A stretch of DNA of 64,000 nt from an uncultured Pseudomonas sp. (GCA_943912755.1 CALTWF010000014.1:1-64000), one strand, 5' to 3'. Positions 41,794 to 51,373 are shown, counted from the stretch's first letter. Program-made: numbers and translations. Notes: a model not told the origin generated them from the letters alone.

Positions 41794-43098
41794 TTACCAC
41801 AGGGCGACGCTGTAGCTCACCAGCACCCGCACCTCGTCCGCGTCGCGGGCGAAGTTCGAGCGGTAGGTGGCGTTGCGCAGGCGTACCGCGACGTTTTTCA
41901 GCGCGCCGCTCTGCACCACGTACTTGAGCTCGGTGTTGCGTTCCCATTCCTTGCCTTCGCTGCCGTTCGCCAGGCTGACGTTGTCCCCGTTGACGTAACG
42001 GGTCATGAAGCTCAGCCCTGGAATGCCGATTTTGGCGAAGTCGTAGTCGTAACGCACTTGCCAGGAGCGCTCGTCGGCCCCGGCGAAGTCGTTGATCTGG
42101 ACGAAGTTGACCAGGTACGGGTCGGAGCCATCCACGTAGGGGAAGGCGCTGTCGCCGGACATGCTCTGGTAGGCGGCGCTGAACTTGTGGCCATTGAGGC
42201 CGTAGCTGAGCATGCCGTTGAGCGAGGTGTTGTCGATCTTGCCGCCGCGGGCCTGGCCCTGGTCGTCGCTGAGCGCCAGGCGCAGGTCGGCGCCGAAGGT
42301 GCCCGGGCCGAACGGCTGGGTCGCGACGAGGCCGGCGAAGTGCTGGCGGTAGACGTCGTCGAGCTGGGCGAAGTGATAGCTGCCGGTGATGCGGTCGGTG
42401 AACTTGTAGTCGACGCCGGCGAGGTCGAAGTGGTTGCCGGCCACGGTGCCGAGGAAGCGCCCGTTCTTGTTGTTCAGGGCGATGTCTTCCTTGTTGCTGT
42501 CATCGCGGTCCTTGGCCTTCTCCAGGCGGCCGCCGGTGAAGGTCAGGTTCTTGATCTCCCTGGAGGTCAGCAGGCCGCCCTCGAAGGTCTGCGGCAGGAT
42601 GCGCCCGTCGTTGGGCTTGAGGATCGGCAGCTCGGGGATCAGGGTGCCGACTTTCAACTCGGTGGCGGAGATCTTCACCTTGCCGGTCAGGCCAAGCTTG
42701 GAGTATTCGTCGGCGGCGCGGCCATCATCATGGGTTGGCAGCAGACCGGTGCCGGTGCGGTCGGGGCTGGAATCGAGCTTGACCCCGAGCATGCCCAGGG
42801 CATCGACGCCGAAGCCGACGGTGCCTTCGGTGTAGCCCGATTGCAGGTTGAGCATGAAGCCCTGGGCCCATTCGTCGCGCTTGGATTGCTGGGCGCTGGT
42901 GCCGTCGCGGAAGTCGCGGTTGAAGTACATGTTGCGGGTTTCGAAGGTGGCGCTGCTGTCTTCGAAGAAGGCGGCCTGGCTCAACGGTGCGACGCTGCAA
43001 AGGGCGATGGCGCTGGCGAGGGCAGTGTAGCTGGAGGAGGCGCGGCTGGAGAAAGGACGACGGATAGGCGCGAACGCCCGAGGCTGTGCTGACAGCAT
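41794..43098 (-). CDS. opdH: OprD-family porin, OpdH-like (tricarboxylate)
   Basis: 434 residues. A signal peptide with an extended N-terminus ends near APLSQA. The mature barrel starts FFEDSSATFETRNMYFNRDF, as in the OprD family, and ends VLVSYSVALW with an aromatic end. It has the family's basic and aromatic loop stretches (SWQVRYDYDFAKIGIPGLSF). The position before tctCBA and opposite tctDE identifies it as OpdH, the cis-aconitate/citrate channel described in P. aeruginosa. An AAGAACAA motif lies in its leader. Confidence 0.9.
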   Translation of the reverse strand: MLSAQPRAFAPIRRPFSSRASSSYTALASAIALCSVAPLSQAAFFEDSSATFETRNMYFNRDFRDGTSAQQSKRDEWAQGFMLNLQSGYTEGTVGFGVDALGMLGVKLDSSPDRTGTGLLPTHDDGRAADEYSKLGLTGKVKISATELKVGTLIPELPILKPNDGRILPQTFEGGLLTSREIKNLTFTGGRLEKAKDRDDSNKEDIALNNKNGRFLGTVAGNHFDLAGVDYKFTDRITGSYHFAQLDDVYRQHFAGLVATQPFGPGTFGADLRLALSDDQGQARGGKIDNTSLNGMLSYGLNGHKFSAAYQSMSGDSAFPYVDGSDPYLVNFVQINDFAGADERSWQVRYDYDFAKIGIPGLSFMTRYVNGDNVSLANGSEGKEWERNTELKYVVQSGALKNVAVRLRNATYRSNFARDADEVRVLVSYSVALW

Positions 43099-43116
43099 CT
43101 GGATAAACCCCGTTTA

Positions 43117-43124
43117 TTGTTCTT
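43117..43124 (-). promoter_or_regulatory. Possible Hfq/Crc catabolite-repression site in the opdH leader
   Basis: The mRNA reads AAGAACAA, continuing into ATAA. This fits the A-rich AAnAAnAA pattern bound by Hfq with Crc, about 19-26 bases before the ATG, where it could block translation. Citrate uptake is a plausible target of this control. Confidence 0.5.
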
Positions 43125-43299
43125 ATCGGTGCGAACACTGTGGTTCGTTCTTCGGCTCTCGTACGGAGCCGTGGAGCGATGCTAGGGGCTCAACCTTTCG
43201 CTAACCTTTCAATCGACTTTCATTCTTGCGGCGGCTTCACAGGGGCGGCTTCCTCTGTAAACTCCGCGCCACTGAACGCGATGCGACCGGGAGAAAGCG

Positions 43300-43971
43300 A
43301 TGCGAGTGCTGCTCGTCGAAGACCACCTGCAACTGGCCGAAAGCGTGGCCCAGGCCCTGAAAAGCCAGGGCCTGACCGTCGACGTGCTGCACGATGGGGT
43401 GGCCGCCGACCTGGCCCTGGCCAGCGAGGAATATGCCGTGGCGGTGCTCGATGTCGGCCTGCCGCGGATGGACGGTTTCGAGGTGCTGGCGCGTCTGCGG
43501 GCGCGGGGCAAGACCGTCCCGGTGCTGATGCTGACCGCGCGCAGCGACGTCAAGGACCGGGTCCATGGCCTCAACCTCGGCGCCGACGACTACCTGGCCA
43601 AGCCGTTCGAGCTGACCGAGCTGGAAGCCCGGGTCAAGGCCCTGCTGCGGCGCAGCGTGCTGGGCGGCGAACGCCAGCAGCGCTGCGGGCCACTGGTCTA
43701 TGACCTGGATACCCGGCGCTTCACCCTCAACGATGAACTGCTGACCCTGACCTCCCGCGAGCAGGCGGTGCTGGAGGCCTTGATCGCCCGCCCCGGCCGG
43801 GTGATGAGCAAGGAACAGCTGGCCTCGCAGGTGTTCGGCCTGGACGAGGAAGCCAGCGCCGACGCCATCGAGATCTACGTCCACCGCCTACGCAAGAAGC
43901 TCGACGGGCAGGCCGTGGCCATCGTCACCTTCCGCGGCCTCGGCTACCTGCTAGAGCACCGCGATGAGTAG
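43300..43971 (+). CDS. tctD: OmpR-type response regulator of tricarboxylate transport
   Basis: 223 residues. Receiver domain with Asp51 (AVLDVGLPRMDGF), Thr near 79 and Lys near 101. The C-terminal winged helix (about 130-220) has SREQAVLEALIARPGRVMSK. It is transcribed divergently from opdH-tctCBA, which it should activate. Its end overlaps the kinase gene by eight bases. Confidence 0.93.
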   Translation: MRVLLVEDHLQLAESVAQALKSQGLTVDVLHDGVAADLALASEEYAVAVLDVGLPRMDGFEVLARLRARGKTVPVLMLTARSDVKDRVHGLNLGADDYLAKPFELTELEARVKALLRRSVLGGERQQRCGPLVYDLDTRRFTLNDELLTLTSREQAVLEALIARPGRVMSKEQLASQVFGLDEEASADAIEIYVHRLRKKLDGQAVAIVTFRGLGYLLEHRDE

Positions 43972-45346
43972 TGCCGGCAGCCTGCGCGCTCGGTTGCTGG
44001 GCAACCTGGCGCTGCTGCTGGTGGTGCTGATGATCGCCAGCGGCCTGAGCGCCTACTGGAACGGTCGCGAGGCGGCCGACACGGCCTACGACCGCACCTT
44101 GCTGGCGTCCGCCCGGACCATCGCCGCCGGCCTGTTCCAGCGCGATGGCACTCTCAGCGCCGACGTGCCCTACGTCGCCCTCGACACCTTCGACTACGAC
44201 AGCGTCGGGCGCATCTATTACCAGGTCAACGACACCCAGCGGCGCCTGGTTTCCGGCTACGAGAACATTCCCGGCCCACCCCCCGGCACCCCGCGTACCG
44301 ATGACTATCCGGCGCTGGCGCGTTTCTACGATGCCAGCTACCGCGGCCAGGACGTGCGCGTGGTCAGCCTGCTCAAGGCCATGTCCGACCCGAACATGAG
44401 CGGCATGGCCGAGATCCGGGTGGCCGAGACCACCGAGGCGCGGGTGCGCATGGCCCGCAGCCTGATGGCCGACACCCTGTTGCGCCTGGGCATGCTGGCG
44501 TTGGGCGCGCTGTTGCTGGTGTGGTTTGCGGTCAGCGCGGCGCTGCGCCCGCTGGAGCGCTTGCGCAGCGAGGTGGAAGAGCGCCAGCCGGATGACCTGC
44601 GGCCCTTGCCGACGGTGGAGGTGCAGCATGAGCTGGGGCCGCTGGTGCGGGCCTTGAACCACTTCACCGAACGCTTGCGCCGGCAGTTCGAGCGCCAGGG
44701 CCAGTTCATCGCCGATGCCGCCCACGAGCTGCGCACGCCGCTGGCGGTGCTCAAGGCCCGGGTCGAGCTGGGCCTGCGTGCGCAGGAGCCGCAGGTCTGG
44801 CGGGAAACCCTGGAGGATGCCGCGCAGAGCACCGACAAGCTGACCCATCTGGCCAACCAGTTGCTGTCTCTGGCGCGGGTGGAAAACGGCGCGCGGGCGG
44901 TGGCCGAGGGTGGTGCGGAACTGCTTGATCTCAGCCAGCTGGCCCGCGAGCTGGGCATGGCCATGGCACCGCTGGCCCATGCCCGGGGCGTCGCCCTGGC
45001 ACTGGAGGCCGAGGCGCCGGTGTGGGTGCGCGGGGAGCCGACCTTGCTCAACGAGTTGCTGAGCAACCTGGTGGACAACGCCCTGGCCCACACGCCCAAG
45101 GGCGGCAATGTGATTTTGCGGGTCACGGCGCCGTGCGAGCTGGAAGTCGAGGATGACGGGCCGGGGATTCCGCCGGAGGAGCGCGAGAAGGTGTTCGAGC
45201 GCTTCTATCGGCGTGGGCTGCAAGGCACCGGGCTGGGCCTGGCGATCGTCGGCGAGATCTGTCGCGCGCACCTGGCGGAGATCAGCCTGCATGACGGGGA
45301 GAATGGCGGGTTGAAGGTCAGGGTAAGTTTCAATCCGGCCCAGTAG
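43964..45346 (+). CDS. tctE: Sensor histidine kinase of tricarboxylate transport
   Basis: 460 residues. Two membrane helices (about 11-30 and 167-187) flank a periplasmic TctE-type sensor. A HAMP segment follows, then the H-box FIADAAHELRTPL with His254, the N-box NELLSNLVDNALAHTP and G-boxes DDGPGIPPEE and GTGLGLAIV. It presumably detects citrate-like compounds and phosphorylates TctD. It overlaps tctD, and a REP pair follows its stop codon. Confidence 0.93.
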   Translation: MSSAGSLRARLLGNLALLLVVLMIASGLSAYWNGREAADTAYDRTLLASARTIAAGLFQRDGTLSADVPYVALDTFDYDSVGRIYYQVNDTQRRLVSGYENIPGPPPGTPRTDDYPALARFYDASYRGQDVRVVSLLKAMSDPNMSGMAEIRVAETTEARVRMARSLMADTLLRLGMLALGALLLVWFAVSAALRPLERLRSEVEERQPDDLRPLPTVEVQHELGPLVRALNHFTERLRRQFERQGQFIADAAHELRTPLAVLKARVELGLRAQEPQVWRETLEDAAQSTDKLTHLANQLLSLARVENGARAVAEGGAELLDLSQLARELGMAMAPLAHARGVALALEAEAPVWVRGEPTLLNELLSNLVDNALAHTPKGGNVILRVTAPCELEVEDDGPGIPPEEREKVFERFYRRGLQGTGLGLAIVGEICRAHLAEISLHDGENGGLKVRVSFNPAQ

Positions 45347-45355
45347 CGTTCTTCA

Positions 45356-45455
45356 GGGCCTCATCGCTGCGGTGCGGCGGTCCGACAAGCCAGCTCCCAC
45401 AAGGTTAGGTGGTGCTCACAAAACCTGTGGGAGCTGGCTTGCCAGCGATAGGGCC
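45356..45455. repeat. Inverted pair of REP elements
   Basis: CAAGCCAGCTCCCACAAGG on the left and CCTGTGGGAGCTGGCTTGCC on the right, between the convergent tctE and HDOD genes. The left copy carries a small insertion after CATCGC. Confidence 0.8.
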
Positions 45456-45464
45456 GTCAGGCTT

Positions 45465-46274
45465 TCACCTGAACATCAGCCGTGCATCGAGCAGGTCATC
45501 CTCGGAAAGCAGTCCGGTTGCCGGAGCTGCCAGGTGCCGGTAGGCCGGCAGCACGGTGACCGGCCGCTCGCGCCCGGTGTTGTCGCACAAGGCCCGCGCA
45601 ATCTGCACGATGTCCACGTAGTCCACCTGCGCCGAGTGCCGGTCCAGGTCCTGGACTTCCCCCGGCAGGTTGGCCAGTTGCTCCGGAAACTCCCAGACAC
45701 TGAGGATCTTGTCGCCCAGCACCGGGTGGATCTGCTCGATCACGTGGTTCAGGCACACCGGGTCCGAGAGCAGTTCGTTGTGCTCCTCGGCGTAGGTCAG
45801 GATCGGCAGCACGCCGATCTGGTGCACCAGCCCGGCGAGGGCGGCCTGGTCGGCCTTGAGTTCGGTGTAGCGCGCGGCCAGTTCATAGCTGACGCCGGCC
45901 ACTTCCAGGCTTTTCGCCCAGATTTCACGCATTTTCTGTTCGACCGCTTCGGAGCGGGCATGGAAGATCTGCTCGATCACCAGGCCGATCGCCAGGTTGC
46001 AGCTGTAGTTGACCCCCAGGCGGGTGATGGCGGTCTGCAGGTCGGTGACTTCGGTGATCGCCCGCAGTAGCGGACTATTGACCACCTTGATCAGGCGCGC
46101 AGCCAGGGCGGCATCGCGGCCGATCACTTTGCTCAGGGTGGCGACGCTGATCTCGGTGTCTTCCGCGGCTTCGCGGATGCTCAAGGCGACCTCGGGCAGG
46201 GTCGGCAGGACCAGGTCGTCGTTGTCGATGGCGCGCAGCAACTGCGTTTGCACCATCTTGGCCAGCGTGTTCAT
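45465..46274 (-). CDS. HDOD-domain signalling protein
   Basis: 269 residues filled by an HDOD domain (about 18-220): LPTLPEVALSIREAAEDTEIS, RLIKVVNSPL and LVHQIGVLPIL. There is no catalytic HD pair, as usual for HDOD. Members act in signal transduction linked to cyclic-di-GMP and motility; the partner here is unknown. It lies downstream of ygfZ on the same strand. Confidence 0.87.
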   Translation of the reverse strand: MNTLAKMVQTQLLRAIDNDDLVLPTLPEVALSIREAAEDTEISVATLSKVIGRDAALAARLIKVVNSPLLRAITEVTDLQTAITRLGVNYSCNLAIGLVIEQIFHARSEAVEQKMREIWAKSLEVAGVSYELAARYTELKADQAALAGLVHQIGVLPILTYAEEHNELLSDPVCLNHVIEQIHPVLGDKILSVWEFPEQLANLPGEVQDLDRHSAQVDYVDIVQIARALCDNTGRERPVTVLPAYRHLAAPATGLLSEDDLLDARLMFR

Positions 46275-46333
46275 CGTGTCTTTCTCCCGCGTTCAGGGAT
46301 GGCCCCGCCGGCACACGGCGGGGCAGGGCGGGC

Positions 46334-47263
46334 TCAGCGTTGGATCTCGCGGTCGCGGTCCAGTTCATAAGGCAAGGTCAGCAGGCTCAGGCGCGGGCCT
46401 TCGAGGCTGCCCAGGTGCAGGTTGCCGTCCTCCACGGAGTCGGCGGTCAGCACGGCGAGCAACTCGCCACGGGCGGCGATCACCACTTCGCCAACCGAGG
46501 AGGCATGGGTCGGCGAGAAGATTTCGCTACCCGGCGCCGGCATCTCGCCTTCGGCCAGGGCCAGGCGATACAGGCGCCGCTTGAGCTTGCCCAGGTACTG
46601 CATGCGCGCGACGATTTCCTGCCCGGTATAGCAGCCTTTCTTGAAGCTCACGCCACCGACGGCCTGCAGGTTGATCATCTGCGGGATGAACAGCTCGCGG
46701 GTCTCGGCCATGACCTGGCCGATCCCGGCGCGGATCTGGCCGAGCAGCCAGTCGTCCAGCTCGCCTTCAGGCAGGTGGGCAGCAACCTGGGCGCGGATGG
46801 CGTCGGCCTGGGCGGCTGGCACCCAGAGCTCGACGCGGTCCGGGGAGATGCGGATGGCGATCAGGTCTTCATGACGGACGGTTGCGCCGGCTTCGGCAGG
46901 CACTTCCAGGCCCAGGGCGGCGAGGGCAGCGTCGCCGCCGGCGAGGCCGAAGCGGGTCCAGGCAGCGCTTTCATCGGTGAGCTTGGCCTTGGAGAACACC
47001 GCGTATTTCTTCAGGTCGGCCAGCTGTGGTTCGAGAAGCTCGCGGGTCATCGCCAGGAGGAAGCCATCGGCGTGCGGCAGGATGCGGAAGCTCGACTGCA
47101 TCCGGCCCTTCTGCATGCAGCGCGAGCCGAGGCTGGAAGTCTGTTCGTCGAGATAAGCGATGTTGCAGGTCAGCTGACCTTGCAGGAATTTGCCAGCGTC
47201 GGAACCGCGTACGGCGAGGACGCCTTCATGGGACAGGGTGCAGAAAAAAGCGGAATCGGCCAT
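46334..47263 (-). CDS. ygfZ: Folate-binding tRNA-modification/Fe-S cluster protein YgfZ
   Basis: 309 residues. The GCV_T-like fold shows the family motif KGCYTGQE with Cys211 and the N-terminal GSDAGKFLQGQLTCNI. YgfZ helps repair or assemble Fe-S clusters in enzymes such as MiaB, using tetrahydrofolate. It is divergent from sdhE, a common arrangement in gammaproteobacteria. Confidence 0.93.
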   Translation of the reverse strand: MADSAFFCTLSHEGVLAVRGSDAGKFLQGQLTCNIAYLDEQTSSLGSRCMQKGRMQSSFRILPHADGFLLAMTRELLEPQLADLKKYAVFSKAKLTDESAAWTRFGLAGGDAALAALGLEVPAEAGATVRHEDLIAIRISPDRVELWVPAAQADAIRAQVAAHLPEGELDDWLLGQIRAGIGQVMAETRELFIPQMINLQAVGGVSFKKGCYTGQEIVARMQYLGKLKRRLYRLALAEGEMPAPGSEIFSPTHASSVGEVVIAARGELLAVLTADSVEDGNLHLGSLEGPRLSLLTLPYELDRDREIQR

Positions 47264-47407
47264 GGTTCATCGCAGGTAATCGGGACTGGCGGCCATCATA
47301 GAGTGCCACCGGCAAAATAGGTAGCAGCCTTACGGCTCACTCGACCAACGCCGTGTGCCCATCGCCGGTTGCGTCTGTATACTGGCCGCCTATTCGAGGA
47401 GGGCCCC

Positions 47408-47662
47408 ATGGTCGAACAAACTGAACTCAACCGCCTGTTCTGGCACAGCCGCCGCGGCATGCTGGAGCTGGACGTGCTGCTGGTACCTTTCACCCAGGAG
47501 GTCTACCCGACCCTGAACGAGACGGATCGCGAGCTGTATGTGCGTTTGTTGAGTTGCGAGGACCAGGACATGTTCGGCTGGTTCATGGAACGCACCGAAT
47601 CGGAAGACCCGGAGCTGCAACGCATGGTTCGCATCATCCTGGACCGTGTCCAGCCCAAGTGA
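47408..47662 (+). CDS. sdhE: Succinate dehydrogenase flavinylation factor
   Basis: 84 residues with GAGGAGG before the ATG at 47408. The conserved RGMLELD motif (residues about 14-20), where the Arg-Gly pair contacts the flavoprotein, is present. It promotes FAD attachment to SdhA. The reading frame of ygfX begins inside its last codons. Confidence 0.95.
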   Translation: MVEQTELNRLFWHSRRGMLELDVLLVPFTQEVYPTLNETDRELYVRLLSCEDQDMFGWFMERTESEDPELQRMVRIILDRVQPK

Positions 47663-48098
47663 TCGCTTCGAGTGTCGCTGGCAGGGCTCGAAGGTCCTGC
47701 TGGCGCTCTATCTCGCCTGCCTGGCGCTGGCCATCGCGGCCTTGACGCTGCTGGCGATTCCCCTGCCTTTAGCGCTTGCCGGCCTGGCCCTGTGCCTGGT
47801 CCACGCTTGCCGGGTCATTCCCCGGCAAATTCTTCTGACCCATCCCCACGCCATTACCGGCCTGCGCCGCGATGCCCTCGGCTGGCAGCTGTGGAGCGCC
47901 GCCCGTGGCTGGCATGTGGTGCAGATGCGCCCCGACAGCATGGCGCTGCCGGGGTTGGTCATCCTGCGTTTTCGCCGTCCGGGACAGTGGTTCGCCCGCA
48001 GCCAGTGCATCGGCCACGACGCGCTGGAGCCGGTGCAGCACCGGCGCCTGCGCCTGCGGCTGAAGTTCAGTCGGAAAAGGTGGGCGGCTGCAGGATAG
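47646..48098 (+). CDS. ygfX: YgfX-family membrane protein
   Basis: 150 residues starting at a GTG (47646) inside sdhE (17-base overlap). Two hydrophobic segments (about 17-35 and 37-56) are followed by a beta-rich cytoplasmic tail (QLWSAARGWHVVQM), as in YgfX/CptA, reported in E. coli to affect the cytoskeleton as partner of SdhE/YgfY. The toxin role is disputed. Its end overlaps the end of nadB on the other strand by 32 bases. Confidence 0.8.
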   Translation: MSSPSDRFECRWQGSKVLLALYLACLALAIAALTLLAIPLPLALAGLALCLVHACRVIPRQILLTHPHAITGLRRDALGWQLWSAARGWHVVQMRPDSMALPGLVILRFRRPGQWFARSQCIGHDALEPVQHRRLRLRLKFSRKRWAAAG

Positions 48099-49683
48099 TG
48101 TCGCGGGCCTCGGGCAGCAGCCCGGGGTAGTCCAGGGTGTAGTGCAGGCCGCGGGACTCCTTGCGCTGCATGGCCGAGAGGATCATCAGCTCGGCGACCT
48201 GGGCCAGGTTGCGCAGCTCGATCAGGTCGCGGCTGACCTTGTAGTTGCTATAGAACTCGTCGATCTCGTCCAGCAGCAGGCGGACCCGGTGCTCGGCCCG
48301 TTGCAGGCGCTTGCTGGTGCGCACGATACCCACGTAGTCCCACATGAATCGCCGCAGTTCGTCCCAGTTGTGCGCGATGATCACGTCTTCGTCCGAGTCG
48401 GTGACCTGGCTGGCATCCCAGCAGGGCAGGGCCTGGGGCATGCTCACCTGGTCCAGTTGGGCCAGGATGTCGGCGGCGGCGGAGCGACCATAGACGAAGC
48501 ACTCCAGCAACGAGTTGCTGGCCATGCGGTTGGCCCCGTGCAAGCCGGTGAAGCTGGTTTCGCCGATGGCGTACAGGCCCGGTACGTCGGTGCGGCCGTC
48601 CTGGTCGATCATTACCCCGCCGCAGGTGTAGTGGGCGGCGGGTACCACCGGGATCGGCTGGCGGGTGATGTCGATGCCGAAGGTCAGGCAGCGCTCGTAG
48701 ACGGTAGGGAAGTGGCTTTTGACGAAGTCCGCCGGCTTGTGGCTGATGTCCAGGTACACGCAATCGACGCCGAGGCGCTTCATCTCGTGGTCGATGGCGC
48801 GGGCGACGATATCCCGAGGGGCCAGTTCGGCGCGCGGGTCGAAGCGCTCCATGAAGCGTTCGCCGTTGGGCAGCCTGAGCAGGCCGCCTTCGCCGCGCAG
48901 GGCTTCGGTAATAAGGAAGCTCTTGGCTTGCGGGTGATACAGGCAGGTCGGGTGGAACTGGTTGAATTCCAGGTTGGCCACCCGGCAGCCGGCGCGCCAG
49001 GCCATGGCGATGCCGTCGCCGCAGGCACCGTCCGGGTTGCTGGTATAGAGGTAGACCTTGGCTGCGCCACCGGTGGCCAGCACGGTGAAACGCGCGCCGT
49101 AGGTGTCAACTTCGCCGCTGGCGCGGTTGAGCACATAGGCGCCCAGGCAACGCTCGCCAGCAAGGCCCAGGCGGCGTTCGGTGATCAGGTCCACCGCCAC
49201 GCGCTGTTCCAGCAGCTCGATATTCGGCCGCTGCCGGGCCTGGTCGAGCAGGGTCTTGAAAATGGCGGCGCCGGTGGCGTCGGCGGCGTGGATGATGCGC
49301 CGATGGCTATGGCCACCCTCGCGCGTCAGGTGGAACTCGAAACCGCCGTCGTCTACGCTGGCGTGCTCGTCGCGGGTGAAGGGCACGCCCTGGTCGATCA
49401 GCCACTGGATGGCCTCGCGGCTATGCTCGACGGTGAAGCGCACGGCGTCTTCATGGCACAGGCCGCCGCCGGCGTTGAGCGTGTCTTCGACGTGGGATTG
49501 CACGGTATCGGTGTCGTCGAGCACCGCAGCGACCCCGCCCTGGGCCCAGAAAGTCGAGCCGTTGGCCAGGTCGCCCTTGCTCAGAACGGCGATGCGCAGG
49601 TGCGAGGGGAGGTTCAGTGCCAGGCTCAGGCCCGCGGCACCGCTGCCGATCACAAGGACGTCATGTTGGAATTGTTGGCTCAT
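48067..49683 (-). CDS. nadB: L-aspartate oxidase
   Basis: 538 residues from the ATG at 49683; the longer frame is rejected. The FAD-binding VIGSGAAGLSLALNLP is near the N-terminus. The succinate-dehydrogenase/fumarate-reductase-like fold has HYTCGGVMIDQDGRTDVPGLYAIGE and the Arg- and His-containing active-site segments (REGGHSHRRI). It oxidises L-aspartate to iminoaspartate, the first step of NAD synthesis. The gene is divergent from algU. Confidence 0.95.
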   Translation of the reverse strand: MSQQFQHDVLVIGSGAAGLSLALNLPSHLRIAVLSKGDLANGSTFWAQGGVAAVLDDTDTVQSHVEDTLNAGGGLCHEDAVRFTVEHSREAIQWLIDQGVPFTRDEHASVDDGGFEFHLTREGGHSHRRIIHAADATGAAIFKTLLDQARQRPNIELLEQRVAVDLITERRLGLAGERCLGAYVLNRASGEVDTYGARFTVLATGGAAKVYLYTSNPDGACGDGIAMAWRAGCRVANLEFNQFHPTCLYHPQAKSFLITEALRGEGGLLRLPNGERFMERFDPRAELAPRDIVARAIDHEMKRLGVDCVYLDISHKPADFVKSHFPTVYERCLTFGIDITRQPIPVVPAAHYTCGGVMIDQDGRTDVPGLYAIGETSFTGLHGANRMASNSLLECFVYGRSAAADILAQLDQVSMPQALPCWDASQVTDSDEDVIIAHNWDELRRFMWDYVGIVRTSKRLQRAEHRVRLLLDEIDEFYSNYKVSRDLIELRNLAQVAELMILSAMQRKESRGLHYTLDYPGLLPEARDTILQPPTFSD

Positions 49684-50141
49684 GTCTTGGAATTTCCGCG
49701 CGGGGCGACCACGTAGGACACTGGAATAAGGGCAGTGGTATCGGCACAATGGTCAGGCGTTTATGGCATTGTGAAACTATCGTGAATCTCGGTGGGGTGC
49801 CTTTATAGCAGTCCCGACGCCTTGATTTCCATGTCATGACACAGTTCTGCCTGCAGCATGTGGGAACTTTCCTGGAATTGTGAATATCCATAGAGAGTTG
49901 CCTGTAGGTCAGCAGCCGTGATGACAGGTGGCAACAGCCGGTTTCAGCCGTTGCTCATGTATAGAAGACTGATTTATCGACGCAGCCGGCCAGGACCGCG
50001 CTGCGTTTTTCGTGCGAGCCGCTCAAGGGCCGCAGGAAACTTGTCTGGAGGGGGAGAACTTTTGCACAAAGCCCGAGTCTATGGTTGCAAGCCTGAACGA
50101 TGGCCAAAGCGACACTCCTCCAGGTTCACCGAGGAGTGTTC
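49684..50141. other. nadB-algU intergenic control region
   Basis: About 460 bases without a believable gene. It contains the AlgU autoregulated promoter at 50056 and must also hold the nadB promoter. Short frames here lack ribosome binding sites. Confidence 0.6.
50056..50082 (+). promoter_or_regulatory. AlgU-dependent promoter of algU
   Basis: -35 GAACTT (50056-50061), a 16-base spacer and -10 TCTAT (50078-50082). This matches the AlgU/RpoE consensus GAACTT-N16/17-TCtga. It lies 60 bases before the algU ATG and allows autoregulation. Confidence 0.85.
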
Positions 50142-50723
50142 ATGCTAACCCAGGAAGAGGATCAGCAGCTGGTCGAGCGCGTACAGCGCGGCGACAGGCG
50201 AGCTTTCGATCTGTTGGTGCTGAAGTATCAGCACAAGATTCTCGGGTTGATCGTGCGATTCGTGCACGACACCCATGAGGCCCAGGATGTTGCGCAGGAA
50301 GCGTTCATCAAGGCCTACCGTGCTCTTGGCAATTTTCGTGGTGACAGCGCTTTCTACACCTGGCTGTACCGCATTGCGATCAACACGGCGAAAAACTATC
50401 TGGTGTCCCGCGGTCGGCGGCCACCGGACAGCGATGTAAGTTCAGAGGATGCTGAGTTTTACGATGGCGATCATGGCCTCAAGGACCTCGAATCCCCTGA
50501 ACGCTCGCTGTTGCGTGATGAGATCGAAGGCACCGTCCATCGAACCATCCAGCAACTGCCAGAAGATTTGCGTACGGCGTTAACTTTACGTGAATTCGAT
50601 GGTCTGAGTTACGAGGACATTGCCAGCGTCATGCAGTGTCCGGTGGGTACCGTGCGCTCTCGGATTTTCCGCGCTCGGGAGGCCATAGACAAAGCCCTGC
50701 AGCCGTTGTTGCAGGAAACCTGA
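50142..50723 (+). CDS. algU: Extracytoplasmic stress sigma factor AlgU/RpoE
   Basis: 193 residues from the ATG at 50142 (GAGGAG upstream), the standard MLTQEEDQQLVERVQ start. Region 2 includes DTHEAQDVAQEAFIKAYRAL, and region 4 has REFDGLSYEDIASVMQCPVG. It directs transcription of envelope-stress and alginate genes, is held by MucA, and drives its own operon from the promoter at 50056. First gene of the algU-mucA-mucB(-mucD) cluster. Confidence 0.97.
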   Translation: MLTQEEDQQLVERVQRGDRRAFDLLVLKYQHKILGLIVRFVHDTHEAQDVAQEAFIKAYRALGNFRGDSAFYTWLYRIAINTAKNYLVSRGRRPPDSDVSSEDAEFYDGDHGLKDLESPERSLLRDEIEGTVHRTIQQLPEDLRTALTLREFDGLSYEDIASVMQCPVGTVRSRIFRAREAIDKALQPLLQET

Positions 50724-50754
50724 GACAGCGGCGACAGCCAAGAGAGGAACCGCC

Positions 50755-51348
50755 ATGAGTCGTGAAGCTTTGCAGGAATCGCTGTCCGCGGTGATGGATA
50801 ACGAAGCGGACGAACTGGAACTTCGTCGGGTATTGAATGCCGCGGACGACCCGGAAACCCGTGCTACCTGGTCGCGCTACCAGATCGCTCGCGCAGCGAT
50901 GCACAAGGAGCTGGTGCTGCCCAAGCTGGACATCGCCTCGGCGGTTTCCGCCGCACTGGCCGATGAGGCCGCGCCGGTCAAGGCCGCTCGCGGACCTTGG
51001 CGCAGTGTAGGCCGCCTGGCTGTCGCAGCCTCGGTCACCCTGGCAGTACTGGCAGGTGTTCGCCTGTACAACCAGGACGAGATCACCGGTGCGCAACTGG
51101 CTGCCCAGCAACCGGCCCAACAAGGCCTGGTGACTCCGCAGGCACAGGGCCCGGCTGTTCTGGCAGGCTACAGCGAAAGCTCGGAACAGGCCCCAGGCCC
51201 GATGGCCAATGGTGTCCTGCAAGGCCAGAGCGGCTGGCAGGACCAGCGTCTGCCCGGCTACCTGCGCCAGCACGCCCAGGAAGCTGCCGTGAAGGGCACC
51301 GAAAGCGCGCTGCCGTATGCCCGCGCCGCCAGCCTGGAAAATCGCTAA
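50755..51348 (+). CDS. mucA: Anti-sigma factor MucA
   Basis: 197 residues. The cytoplasmic RseA-like domain (about 1-75, SREALQESLSAVMDNEADEL) binds AlgU. A single membrane helix lies at about 84-102 (VGRLAVAASVTLAVLAGV). The periplasmic part (about 105-197) is where AlgW and MucB act. The gene is intact, without the frameshifts that cause mucoidy in clinical strains. Confidence 0.96.
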   Translation: MSREALQESLSAVMDNEADELELRRVLNAADDPETRATWSRYQIARAAMHKELVLPKLDIASAVSAALADEAAPVKAARGPWRSVGRLAVAASVTLAVLAGVRLYNQDEITGAQLAAQQPAQQGLVTPQAQGPAVLAGYSESSEQAPGPMANGVLQGQSGWQDQRLPGYLRQHAQEAAVKGTESALPYARAASLENR

Positions 51349-51373
51349 GACCTGGAACACCTGAAGGAGGATC

